NCBI GenBank assembly: GCA_002633025.1
Contig: NMRB01000769.1
Span: 89,543-153,542, forward strand
Origin: Notospermus geniculatus
Lineage: Eukaryota; Nemertea; Pilidiophora; Heteronemertea; Lineidae
Length of the DNA stretch: 64,000 nt
Direction of reading: 5' to 3'
Made by a program: the position numbers and the translations under genes. Under the pieces are notes generated by a model that was given only the letters and a program-made list of their open reading frames with translations, was not told where the DNA came from and searched no databases. This document shows positions 33,091-43,010 of this stretch, piece after piece. Within the stretch, counting starts at the first letter, position 1. Each line of letters starts with the position of its first letter.

Positions 33091-33624
33091 AGCATGGCGC
33101 ACACGAGCGACAAAATCAAGGCAACTGCCGACAAGACTGCCAAAACGACCAGAAATCTGATAGATTTGACCCCATGTCTGCGGCAAATCGTCGTCCCAAC
33201 CGACTGGTCGCTTTGGTTGACCGACTAATCAGTTTCGTCGCCTACCTGATCGGTTCAGGTGGTCTTTGCATCATGCGGACTATTTATGCTATGACCGATT
33301 GTAACGATCGGTTTGCGCTCGGCGATCGAAGATCCAGGACCCATATTCATAAAGCTACTTAAGTCTAAGTGTGACACTTATCCTTTGTTCAACACAAAAG
33401 ATAAGTACCACACTTTGACTTAAGTATGTTTATGAATATGGACCCTGGCAACCAAAATTCAACATGTTGAACTTTGGTCGCCAAGGCCGATTATCTTCGC
33501 GACTTGTCGGCCGACCAGGAAAAAGATCCGCAAACTAATGCGATGCGACCTGACGATGGTCTGTGGCCTAAGTCGCTCCGGGAGGTCGTCTGTCGTTGAT
33601 TTTGTCGCTCGTGTGCGCCATGCT
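33091..33624 (+). mobile_element. Harbinger-like MITE B, sister of A
   Basis: Same ends as A (agcatggcgcacacgagcga … gcgccatgct), TTA on both sides (33088-33090, 33625-33627). It serves as the empty site for two insertions in A, while A is the empty site for the 105-bp insertion in B. Confidence 0.85.
33339..33443. mobile_element. 105-bp foldback inside MITE B
   Basis: Ends acccatattcataaag and atgaatatggac are mirrored and the arms continue with 'acttaagt'. CCAGG (33334-33338) and CCTGG (33444-33448) flank it, consistent with a 5-bp duplication that has since mutated. MITE A has a single CCTGG here. Confidence 0.75.
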
Positions 33625-33627
33625 TTA

Positions 33628-34290
33628 GACATCAAAATGCTCCATGCAGAATTCACGCCCCGTTCATTACTATGCAGCAAGTCTACTTTTCGCACCATCA
33701 ATGACCGACCAATCGCTCGCTTTTGCACGTCTGGTCACTTTCTAGCGGNAGCAATCAATCCTTTCATGACTGACAATAGGCCTATAAAGTTTATGGTAAG
33801 CTAAGGCCGCTTGAGTCAAAACGTACTTTTCCAGAACGAAACCGACTGGGGGAAGTCAAGGGCCCAGAATAGGGTCAGTGTGTTTCAATGAAAGCTTTTT
33901 TTTAAAAATTGTTCTTATGCAATTGCACGCAATTTTAGTCGGTCGAGAGATTATAAAAAATGATCTCCCTTCCAATACATTCAATCCGTTTGCACGCCCA
34001 CCAAACGTTCTTCAGAAATCTGCGCGTTTTCACAGAGGCACTTGCAATCAACATTCCCCTCGACTGCGTCCCGATCAACTGGTTCAGTGTATAGGCTACA
34101 TCTTATCAATGAAAACCAAGTCGGCATGCTTTTGAATACCCCACGAAATCAATCTGTCCTTCGTCAAAACTCATTTGACAGTACCTTTACGGCCCTATTC
34201 ACAGGTCTGCCGCGAATGCCAATTACACAACATGTGACTTCAACGTGGTGGAGTGGGCGTCACAAATCGAAATTTATGCAGTGATGTCTA
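33628..34290. other. No gene recognised
   Basis: Holds a single N (33749) and short frames without motifs. Confidence 0.3.
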
Positions 34291-34592
34291 AAGCCGAGTG
34301 CAGATCGACCTTGCGACTGGAAGCAACTACCGGCAATGGTGTTTCGGGAACGGTGAGCGACTGGTTGGAAACAGCAGCAACTGATAAGTTGCTCAAACAG
34401 GTTGATGTGCGCGCCCCGGTAACGCTATTGCCGACCGTTGCCGCTAGTTCCAGCCAGTTGCTCATGTAAGACTGGACTGTGCCACTTGTTGCTGCAATGA
34501 CCAGTCGTAGTCGATTTGCCCGGTCTGCTCACATCGACAGCGACTGTTGCGTTAAGTTGCTTCCAGTCGCAAGGTCGATCTGCGCTCGGCTT
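34291..34592. mobile_element. 302-bp MITE with about 38-bp inverted repeats
   Basis: aagccgagtgcagatcgacc … is matched by ggtcgatctgcgctcggctt, continuing through 'ttgcgactggaagcaac'. TA flanks both sides (34289-34290, 34593-34594). Interior 'gcaactgg'/'ccagttgc' words pair too. No transposase. Confidence 0.75.
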
Positions 34593-34982
34593 TAGGCTCC
34601 TGTTCCATAGAAATTCACGTTTTACTTTCCACGCGCCACGCTTCACGTTTTCCGTTCGTTTCGTTTTATCCAATTTCCCTGATTTATAGCCATGAAATAG
34701 ATTAATCTTGTAGTCAGAGCTGGGCCACCTATTTCCCTCACATAGTTAACTCTAAAATCTTGAATCCTATTGTGCAAAACGTTTTTTTGTTTTTTGAGTA
34801 AAGGTTTAGTCAAGGGAATTTGATTTTTTTGTGTGGAATGAATTCCCTGTGTTGTGTCCAATGCACACTTGTACTCATGTACATGACCGCATACATGTGC
34901 ATGGGTGTGGTCCCTATCCATTCACTCATTGATCACTTCAATGCTTTCTTTAGTGACGGCATTTAGGACGGCACGACTAAGA

Positions 34983-35118
34983 TGTAAATGTCATAAAATC
35001 TTATGGATAAAATCCTCTCCTATAAAACTATAAAAGAGAAAGAACTATTTTCGAAACGTGTCGTGTACAACAGTTTTATAGGAGAGGATTTTATCCATAA
35101 GATTTTATGACATTTACA
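34983..35118. mobile_element. 136-bp foldback with perfect 47-bp arms
   Basis: 34983-35029 (tgtaaatgtcataaaatctt …) is exactly repeated in complement at 35072-35118 with a 42-bp loop. Identity of the arms means a recent insertion or strong hairpin conservation. Confidence 0.85.
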
Positions 35119-35424
35119 CTTCAATGCTACAATGGCTGATCTCAAACTCCCTAATATCATATTCTGGTCCTCATAGTGCTTGCTCCTTAAGGCTGTGATT
35201 GCATGGAGGTACACGGTATATGGACACACCGGTTAACAATGGCTTCACGGTTGCAAACCCTTTTGTGAAGCCTACCTCTGTAATCGCAACCCATAAGGGG
35301 ACACCGCGTATGCGGTGATATTGGGGTGATATGATGGTGTCGAAATCTGCAGTGAGATTTCTACTTGAACTTGTCCAGGAGAGAAGAGAAAATATGACTT
35401 GACTCATTGATTTCTAACATCTGA
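35119..35424. other. MITE-like remnant, otherwise empty
   Basis: 'ggctgtgattgcatggaggt' near 35193 resembles the H2 end (ggctgcaatcacatag), and 'gtaatcgcaac' follows near 35281, suggesting a decayed relative. No gene seen. Confidence 0.35.
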
Positions 35425-35430
35425 TTTATT
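35425..35430 (-). terminator. Poly(A) signal AATAAA
   Basis: On the minus strand this hexamer lies 265 bp past the stop codon of the 35695-35807 exon, a usual distance for a 3' UTR. It supports the minus-strand gene model. Confidence 0.45.
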
Positions 35431-35694
35431 GGTCTACGGAACACATGGCATTGCATATTACATAAAACAAGCGGAAATGGCGGGAAATAACATTCCGTCA
35501 GTGAGTTGGTAATTCCTAAAGATAGCAAGAGTGCTTGTTCTCAGGCTCTGGTGTGAGAGAAAGACATTTTGTTGACTGAACTAATTGGAGTCAAGAGGTT
35601 TGAGAATGTTGTTTTTGGGAAAGTTAATTATGGTGATAAAATTAGCTAATAACCTTGAAGTTGGTAGAATTCTCGACAGATTGTCCCTTCTTTT

Positions 35695-35807
35695 CTAGTC
35701 GCTCTCTTCGTTCTCTTCTAAACGACGTTTTAGAACCTTATGTGCAGCGATAGCGAGTTTATCCAATGCTTCGTTCATCGCCTTTCGGAGGAGGCCAGCC
35801 TCATGAT
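35695..35807 (-). CDS. C-terminal exon of the heptad-repeat protein
   Basis: A strong minus-strand acceptor (ctcttgattttttttcag) is followed by 113 nt coding, with the junction Asp, DHEAGLLRKAMNEALDKLAI then AAHKVLKRRLEENEESD and a TAG stop. It is a charged amphipathic helix, likely a coiled-coil or binding tail. The exon needs one nucleotide from the previous exon. The repeat exon at 36765 leaves a single G before a GTGAGC donor, so the two join in frame (G+AT = Asp) across a 957-bp intron. A poly(A) signal follows. Function unknown. Codon content and splice signals make this one of the more convincing exons in the window. Confidence 0.65.
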
Positions 35808-36764
35808 CTGAAAAAAAATCAAGAGCAACGTATATCATAACTCGTTCTTTAGATATCAACTGTAACATATTTTGAGCGATAATTCAACTTACTCAACTTA
35901 CTTTTCGCCCAATTGAGCAAAATCGCTCCTTTGATTTTTATGTCTTTAAATATTTAAACCTGCGCATTCAGTATTCTGACACGAATTCTGAAAGATTATT
36001 GTGGACAGTACTATAAACATGATAAAGCTGGAAACACTCTACACATCTTGCCAACATTTGAATTGGAACCATCAGGTCATAAACATTTGTGTGCATTGTG
36101 TGTCATTCACCAAGACTTCTTCTCAAGTAAATTGATACGTTTGCCAAGTGTTGGTGACTCTAGCCCGTGTTCTATTTTCGCCAACTCTTTTTGTTCATAT
36201 TTGACATGTGGAACCACTTTAGGCAGCGATCTGTGCATGCTGTCCCGTGTGTGCTCTGCTAAACTGTGTTTTGCCAACACTTTTTAAGCCTTTCCCCTGC
36301 AGAAATTGGGTATCAAAGGTGTTGTTTCCTTGGAAATTCTACCCTGCACCCTTTGCAATAATTCCCCAAGGCACTGGCCATCCATTCATGGATAATTCTT
36401 GAAGTCAACCGCTCAACCACATCTTCCTCTCTCTGTTCCTAAGTATGATATGTGCCTAATTCAGGTCACTTATCCAAGGTTTCCCCAACACCTTCTGTCA
36501 TCCCACCTTCCCCTCCGCTTTCGTTTTCGTGAAACGTAAATAGCCATTTTGACTCTGAATTCTATTTCCCGCCAAGAATGAAACGGTTCAAGGTGATTTC
36601 TTCACCCGAGACTGGACTCGATCTAATTTTAAAAAAATACCAAGGTATGTTAGCAGTGTGTTTTGCTGGTATTTAAAGACTTGGCCAAGTACGTGTCATC
36701 TGGTTCCACTAATTGGTGACCGACTATTTGCAGTGTGTTTCCAGCTTTAGAACGTGTGGCTCAC
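35808..36764 (-). other. Inferred intron of the repeat gene
   Basis: Bounded on the minus strand by GTGAGC and a polypyrimidine-CAG acceptor, with matching phases. Contains no repeat that I recognise; frames inside are short. Confidence 0.5.
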
Positions 36765-38487
36765 CCCTAGACAAACCAGATGGGGACAATGGGGACATTT
36801 GTCTCCTCATTGTCATTGGTACCGAACTTGGGAGCGATCTTGGGTTTGATAATCTCCTTTTTGCCTTCGGCAATCTATTTCGTTCCTCCGGTAATCCCTT
36901 CGGTGCCTCCGGTAATCCCATCAGTGCCCGTTGTAATCCAGTTGGAGCCAGTGATCCCTTCACTGCCTCCGGTGAACCATTTGGGGCCTCCGGTGATCCC
37001 GTTGGTGGCACCTGTGATCCCTTCAGTGCCTCCGGTGATCCCATCAGTGCCTCCGGTGACCCGTTTGGTGCCTTCGGTGCCTCCAGTGATCCATCCTGTG
37101 CCTCCAGTGATCCCTTTGGTGCCTCTGGTGATCCCTTTGCTGGCACCTGTGATCCCTTCAGTGCCTCCAGTGATCCATCTGTTGCCTCCAGTGATCCCTT
37201 TGGTGCCTCCGGTGATTCCTTCAGTGCCTCCAGTGATCCCATCAGTGCCTCTAGTGATCCATTTGGTGCCTGCGGTAATGACNTCAGTGCTTCCGGTGAT
37301 CCATTTGGTACCTGCGGTAATCCCTTCGATACATCCAGTGATACATTCAGTGCCTCCTGTGATCCCTTCGGTGCCTTCAGTGGTCCCATTGGTGGCACGT
37401 TTGATCCCTTCTGTGCCTCGGTTGATCCCTTCAGTGCCTCCAGTGATCCCTTGAGAGCCTCTGGTGCCTCCGGTGATCCCTTCAGTGACTCTGATGATCC
37501 CATCTGTGCCTCTAGTGATCCCATCGGTGCTTCTGGTGATCCCTTCGGTGGCTCCGGGGATCCATTTGATGCCTCCAGTGATTCTGCCAGTGCCTCCGGT
37601 GATCCCTTCTGTGCCTCTAGTGATCCCTTCGGTGGCTCCAGTGATCCATTTCTTGCCTCTGGTGACCCATTCACCATCTCTAATGATCCCTTCGCAGCCC
37701 CTGGTGCTGCATCTGGTGATCCATTCGGTGCCTCGGGTGATCCATTCGGTGCGTCGGGTGATCCATTTGGTGCCTCTGGTGAGCCATATGGTGTCTGTGT
37801 TGATCCCTTCATTGCCACTGATGATACATTTGCTGCCTCCAGATATCCCTTTGGTGCCTCCGGTGATCCCTTCGGTGACTCGTGTGATCCATTTGGTGCC
37901 TTGGGTGAGCCCTTCAGTGCCTCCATTGATCCCTTCTGAGCTACTAGTGAAGCCATCGGTGCCTCCAGTAATCCCTTTGGTAGCTCCTCTGATCGCTTCA
38001 GTGCCTCCAGTGATCCATTTCGTGCCTCAGGTGATCCATTCAGCGTCTCTAATGATGCCTTCAGTGCCCCGGGTGGTGCATTGGGTGCCTGTGGTGGTCC
38101 ATTTGGTGCCTGTGCTGATCCCTTCACTCCCTCCGGTGATCGACTCGGTGCCTCTATTGATCCATTCGGTGCCACCAGTGATCCATTTGGTGCCTCTGGT
38201 GATCCATTTGGTGCCTGTGCTGATCCCTTCAGTGCCTCTGGTGAGCCATTTGGTGCCTCTAGTGATCCATTCGGTGCCTCCATTGATCCCTTCGGTGCCT
38301 CCAGTGATCCCTTCGGTGCCTCCANCCTTTGGTGCCTCAGGTAATCTCTTTGGTGCATCACGTAATCTCGTTGTTGTCTGCCGTAATTTCCTAACAAATT
38401 TCACACCCTTCACTTTTTCAGCCGCAGACTTCAACAGATATTTCACCCATCGCTTTATCCATGTATCATTGGGCATCGGTGCGGGCC
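36765..38487 (-). CDS. Heptad-repeat exon (EAPKGSx protein)
   Basis: The minus-strand frame stays open over about 1.7 kb. From the 5' end: an acceptor (ttgttacag), [14 protein letters not shown] and a basic Lys/Ala-rich stretch ending RLPEAPK, a single N (38325) that shifts frame, then about 70 copies of a 7-residue unit near Glu-Ala-Pro-(Lys/Asn)-Gly-Ser-(Leu/Pro), decaying into an Arg/Ser/Pro-rich end before a GTGAGC donor at 36764. EAPK appears in frame on both sides of the N, so the frame change is probably caused by missing bases. The product would be disordered and rich in Pro, Gly, Ser, Lys and Glu. The family is not recognised. The start may be Met at 38476 or an upstream exon. Rival plus-strand frames contain stops. 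Confidence 0.45.
36880..38340. repeat. 21-bp coding-period minisatellite, about 70 units
   Basis: The unit ggtgcctccggtgatccctt(c) varies at a few positions. Because 21 is divisible by three, several frames on both strands stay open: Gly-Ala-Ser-Gly-Asp-Pro-Phe and Val-Pro-Pro-Val-Ile-Pro-Ser on plus, Glu-Ala-Pro-Lys-Gly-Ser-Leu on minus. Single Ns at 37283 and 38325 mean copy number is uncertain. Confidence 0.95.
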
Positions 38488-38956
38488 CTGTAACAAAGAT
38501 CTGGCAATAAAGCCTCAGTTTCAGTATTTTTCAGCGGTGACAAGAATTTTTTAAGAGTGAAACTATACTCAGGGTAAAATTTGTCTGGACGACATTGAAC
38601 CTTGGTATACTTGTATATACCGGTCAACAGTAACCCCTTCAGCATCTGTTGTGGTATGACTTTGCAATATCTGAAATTATTTCACACGTTAATATTACAA
38701 TCGATAAATAAATAAGATTTCCGCTATGAACACGGTTGGTGAGAACAACAAATCGGAACGAATCGGACCGAATCGAATTGAAACAGTACAAGTGCCAAAT
38801 CGGTTAATGTCGTCCTGGGTATAACAGAAATATACCCAGGTTCAATGTCGTCCTACAAAACTGTACCATGGGTATAGTTCGATATACAAAAGTAGACCCA
38901 GTCTCTCAAAGTATACATTGAGTCGCCTCTAAAATCTAGTGTGGAAAAGTGCCAGC

Positions 38957-39030
38957 CTGAAGAAGACCCCGGTTGGGGTCGAAAATTTGCTTTAACCTCT
39001 GGAATTCGACTTCCTGTATTATATCAGTTT
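38957..39030 (+). ncRNA. Hammerhead-core-like motif, copy 2
   Basis: CTGAAGA, stem gaccccggttggggtc, GAAAATT, and downstream AATTC that can close a four-pair stem III with C as cleavage-site base. Upstream CCAG may pair with a CTGG just downstream. Stem I is imperfect. Confidence 0.35.
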
Positions 39031-39575
39031 GTGTGTCGATTTTTGTGGCATACTTTGTGAGTATACCCAGTACCGTAGTTTTGACCCTAGGCATGAGTTA
39101 GGAATGGATGGCCGCCATTTTGTTTCTCGCTTCAACTGAGACGGCAGTTTTGCAATCAACATCATCAAAATACCAGTCAATATTGTTAGCTTTTGTGTTC
39201 ATCGATAGCATGGGTCCACTGTTAACATTTATCTTAAAGGACAACTGGGGGAATTATCTACTATCCAGCAAAACCTAACAAAATCCTCATGGATAGGCAC
39301 ATAAATATGTCATCTCACCTTACATTACGTTGAAATGGAAGAAACAAATCACCACTCTGTAAAAAGTGATATTTAACCTGACGTTTTCACAGTTCATGGT
39401 CACTGCCATATTGATTCATATTTCCCGCGGGAGTGACGTCATACGTGCAGCGACGATCCCTGTGTGCCAGTGCCTCTTCAGTGTATTGTGATTCGAATGC
39501 ATATCAAATTCCAAACCAGATGTTTATTCTCTGCCAAACTTCCGCCGTCACTTTGTCATTTAGTTGACTACTGAC

Positions 39576-39939
39576 TAGTCTCGCTTGGCCAGACGCTACG
39601 GGCTCACCCCTTCGGTAAATCACACTCCGCGTCTGGCTCTTTTAGAGATTAACAGTCGTGAAGACCGCGTGGTGGCAGCACGGGTCCTTGGGTTTTCCCA
39701 ACCTCGTTCGCTTTCTGACAATATGGCGAGTGGTCCAAGGTTGTGTGAGCGAACTATACCCCTGGGGACGGGGTTGGGTTTTTCCTGGAAGTAATTTCCG
39801 CGGGAATTATGAGTGAGAAAGCGTGGTGATTGGCTGGAGCCCAGTGGAGTGCCATCTAGTGGTGTTACCGGCTTTTGAGCCCAAAATGTGCCAATGTGTA
39901 GGAGACCGGGACGTCGGATACACACTGGGGCCGAGTGTA
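39576..39939 (+). mobile_element. R3 element, copy with clear 9-bp duplication
   Basis: TAGTCTCGCTTGGCC … GGGGCCGAGTGTA, flanked by ACTACTGAC on both sides (39567-39575, 39940-39948). Nearly identical to 21250-21617. No gene inside. Confidence 0.8.
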
Positions 39940-40761
39940 ACTACTGACCTGTGGAATCTATCATCACTCGAGTAATCCGACACAACTTGGACTTGACACA
40001 AAAAGATCACAAAAACAAACCTGACGCTGACAGTGTCAGCTGACCATGCTGGCATTGTGTAAACAACGTGGGGCAGCTGGTCACGTGATTGCACCCGATA
40101 CGTCATGCTCTTCAGCATTGGAGGAGAGATTGTGAAAATAAACAGAAACATGGCTGCTCCCGTGAGCTTCCTTCGTTTGTGGATTAAATGCATTGTTGTA
40201 GCATTAGGGTGTATATCGGCGTTTTTAAAGATAACATTGTGTAGAACATAAAGGTTGGTTTATTTCTTTCATTTCTCTTCTACTGGATAATCCCCCTAGT
40301 TATCCTTTAACACAATGGTCCAAACTTACCAAAAGTTACGCTCACAGTTTCAAAGAAATGATGAAACGAACAGAGCCGATCTGCGTCATATGTTTGTTCA
40401 CTGTCGTGCGTTCATCTACGTCCGCATCGACATTACATCAGCCATACTGTGAGTACTATTGTGGATTTGAGTGACGATAAACGGCACGAAAAATTCTTTG
40501 ATTACTGTCGGTACGATATATTAAAATGGTGCCCGTCATGTCGTGCGCTACAGCGATGTTTTTTGACTTGCCGTGCTTATGCATGGTCATGTGGCATTCG
40601 CAAGAACAATCTCGTCTTCAGCTGCTGTATCCAATCCTCGGTATACTTTTGTAGATCGAACTATACCCAGGGTATAGTTTTGTGCGACGACATTGAACCT
40701 GGTTGTATTTCTGTTACACCCAGGACGAATTTAAGCAATTCGGCAGTACTTGTGGTCTTAC

Positions 40762-41669
40762 CTGAACCATCCGTAGACATTCCAGTTGATTCTGACAGAG
40801 CTTCTAGCGGGGCAGAGCTGACGCATGACGAAACTGATCAAATCATACAATGCCTTTTCCGAGTCAACTCGACCACGGCGCATGGGAGTTGATTCCTCAA
40901 GATATGAAGACGGGACGAGTCTATGGAACATTCTCTTCTTTTCTTCGATGATATCGTCCGTTAAAATATTGAGGGAAAGTATGAAGGCATCCCGCTTAAA
41001 AGAAGGTAACTCGTCAATTAAGTGCTTCATGAGAGATGGGAAATCCCATTTGAGGGGGTCGTGGTTGGAAATAAGGAAGATGTGGTATTTGTCAAGACCG
41101 GCTTCTCTGAAGTTCTCCTCAGCATATTCTTTGATAGTTTTCAACACTTTTGACTCGTCGAAGGTTTTGCGTCTTTTCTCGCCGTCGATGGCGTTATCAA
41201 TGTTTGTGCGCAGGAAGAGGAACTTCTTGCCTTGGCTGTTCACTTCTTTCGCGAGCCAAAGGTCGTTTTCTGTGAATCGAACCTGAGAACAGATGATGAA
41301 TAAATCGTATTTATTGAAGTCAACATCCTTCAGATACGTTTCTCTTGGAAACTTCGGTGTCCCAACACCGGGTAAATCCCAGAACCGTAGGCTCTTGTTT
41401 TCTGGATGGGTGTAGTCTGTCGGTATTACTGTGGTCTCTGTCACTCCTACTGCCGCAGCGCCCTCATCATCACCCACTAAACCACGGATTGCGTTGATGA
41501 AACTAGACTTTCCAGACCCAGATTCACCGGTGACGGCCATATTGAGGGGAATGATTTTCAACTTGTCGAGCTCGGCTTGTAAGATGCCATCGATATTAGG
41601 ATTTGTCACTCCGTGCCATCGCACGAATACTGTTAAATCTTTAGCACTAATGAATTCCGAGTTGTCCAT
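40762..41669 (-). CDS. IRG-type (interferon-inducible) GTPase exon
   Basis: A minus-strand exon of about 302 codons encoding a GTPase of the immunity-related (IRG) kind, which in animals acts on intracellular membranes, often those around pathogens. Seen from Met1: P-loop GESGSGKSS (48-56), switch region GVTETTVIPTDY (75-86), DLPGVGT (98-104), TNID (155-158) in the place of the G4 motif, and a SNH (201-203) G5-like motif. The helical region EEKKRMFHRL follows. I start at MDNSEF because a splice acceptor (cttcattatttcag) ends three bases before it; the open frame reaches 21 codons farther up. A CAG/GTAAGA donor ends the exon, so the usual C-terminal helices (full IRGs have about 400 residues) must lie in later exons. 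A single-exon form ending WFR-stop is also possible. Confidence 0.8.
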
Positions 41670-41889
41670 TCTCTGAAATAATGAAGCAAGTGCACCTTGG
41701 TGAGTATGATCGCGAAATAAAGTAGCCAACATGATAACGACATGGTGTAGGCCTATTGGAGAGAAAAACGCTGTATCATCATATACATTGTAAATTACTA
41801 ACTCTATATTAATAAAAAATAATATTTTATATAACAGAAATATGTAATCCGGGATTGTTGATATTAGTTACCTTCTTTTCACATTAACA
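41670..41889. other. Upstream flank of the GTPase exon
   Basis: Probably intron or 5' region. No promoter element is convincing. Confidence 0.3.
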
Positions 41890-41891
41890 TA

Positions 41892-42025
41892 CACTGAAAA
41901 AAAAATCGGCTCATGTTGAGTACTTTGGGCTACTCATCAGTACTCATGAGTACCTTTCTACTCATCTCACGGACAAAACGAGTGCCCCGAAAGTACTCAA
42001 CATGATTAGGATTTTTTTTTCAGTG
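41892..42025. mobile_element. 134-bp TA-flanked MITE
   Basis: CACTGAAAAAAAAATC and its complement at the ends, TA on both sides (41890-41891, 42026-42027), sub-terminal 'tgttgagtact'/'agtactcaaca'. The centre is a palindrome of 'actcatgagt'. Upstream of the GTPase exon. Confidence 0.8.
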
Positions 42026-42027
42026 TA

Positions 42028-43010
42028 GAATTGCAAGGTGGCAGTTTCGTTGCTATTTGACCTAGAGTTTCTAATTTGGTGTGAAGATGTGTCTCAATAG
42101 GCACTGTCTATGGGGGTCCTAGCTATGGTAGAGGGCTGCACCCGGTCCTAATACAATGGACGCCTTTTGTGAGGTAAATTGATGAGGAACGAGATGTCAG
42201 TTACCGTTCAATAGTTTTAACCACCAGTGACACCTTTGGGCGACTTCGATTCAAACTAGAATTTAACTCGAGTGACCCGGGTTACAATCGAAAACAGTCG
42301 AGTTACCAGAGTTGCCTAACTGTGTAGCAAAGATGGCGTCGAAATCTACTCGCCCGACGGGCCCTAGGCCGACCAAGAGTTCAACTCGACCAAGATGGCG
42401 GACGGTATCAAAACGTCCGAAAAGATAAAGTATTTTTTTTCAATTTCATCATGCTTTCAGGAGCGAATCATGTCAAAAAANCCTAGGCGTACAATCATGT
42501 ATTTTACGGCATAATGTCGGTTGATGTTGTGTGTTTTTTTCGTGGGCCACATGTCGCTCTAGGCCTAGGCCTATTCCAAACAGAGGTGTTGATGTGATTT
42601 GAAGAATAATTTTTTACCCCTACTCTTAATCCCTTTGGCCCCCTAAAAGGACGGTTTTGTGGTAACAAGCTGAATGTGTTCAGCATGTCCATCTTCATAT
42701 AAAACAGGAGAACATGTTTAGTTACCAGAACTATGCTACGAAAGCGAAAAATTAATAGGCATGTCTCACGGCCTATGAGGGATGACGTTGTGGCTGCACT
42801 TCGTATTCTGGTAGCAGTAAACAGTATCAGTGCACGTGCATGCAAAGAAAAAAAAGCACAAAAATTGACACACAAAATGATGATAAACAGGAAGTCTGTT
42901 TCCAACCGGGGTCTTCTTCAGGCTGGCAGTTTCAAGTCGAGCTACCAGAAGTGTAAACACTTCTGGTACCGGTAGCTCGTGAATAGCGGAAGAAGAGCAG
43001 GACGCCATGC
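42028..43010. other. No gene; partial hammerhead-like motif and hairpin
   Basis: A minus-strand CTGAAGAAGACCCCGGTTGG (42902-42921) is a truncated relative of the hammerhead-like copies. A 42-bp hairpin, 'cgagctaccagaagtg' against 'cacttctggtaccggtagct', follows at 42938-42979. A single N is at 42481. Confidence 0.5.

Larger units (their letters stand above)
38804..40734. mobile_element. 1.9-kb element with about 92-bp inverted repeats, TTAA flanks
   Basis: The left arm (38804-38897, tcgtcctgggtataacaga … caaaagtag) matches the complement of the right arm (40641-40734) with a few changes. Both outer edges show TTAA. The interior includes a hammerhead-like motif (38957) and an R3 insertion (39576-39939) but no transposase. 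A small relative is at 44069-44354. The right end lies 28 bp from the splice donor of the GTPase exon. Confidence 0.7.

Noticed and set aside
30930-33624. CRISPR-like array
   Set aside because: Repeats here are inverted-repeat transposons with target duplications, not short regular direct repeats with spacers.
36713-38510. Plus-strand frames coding DPFGASG and VPPVIPS repeats
   Set aside because: Open only because the 21-bp unit keeps frame; each has an internal stop, and splice phase supports the minus strand. Not excluded with certainty.
40825-41286. 153-codon plus-strand frame
   Set aside because: Shadow of the GTPase exon on the opposite strand.
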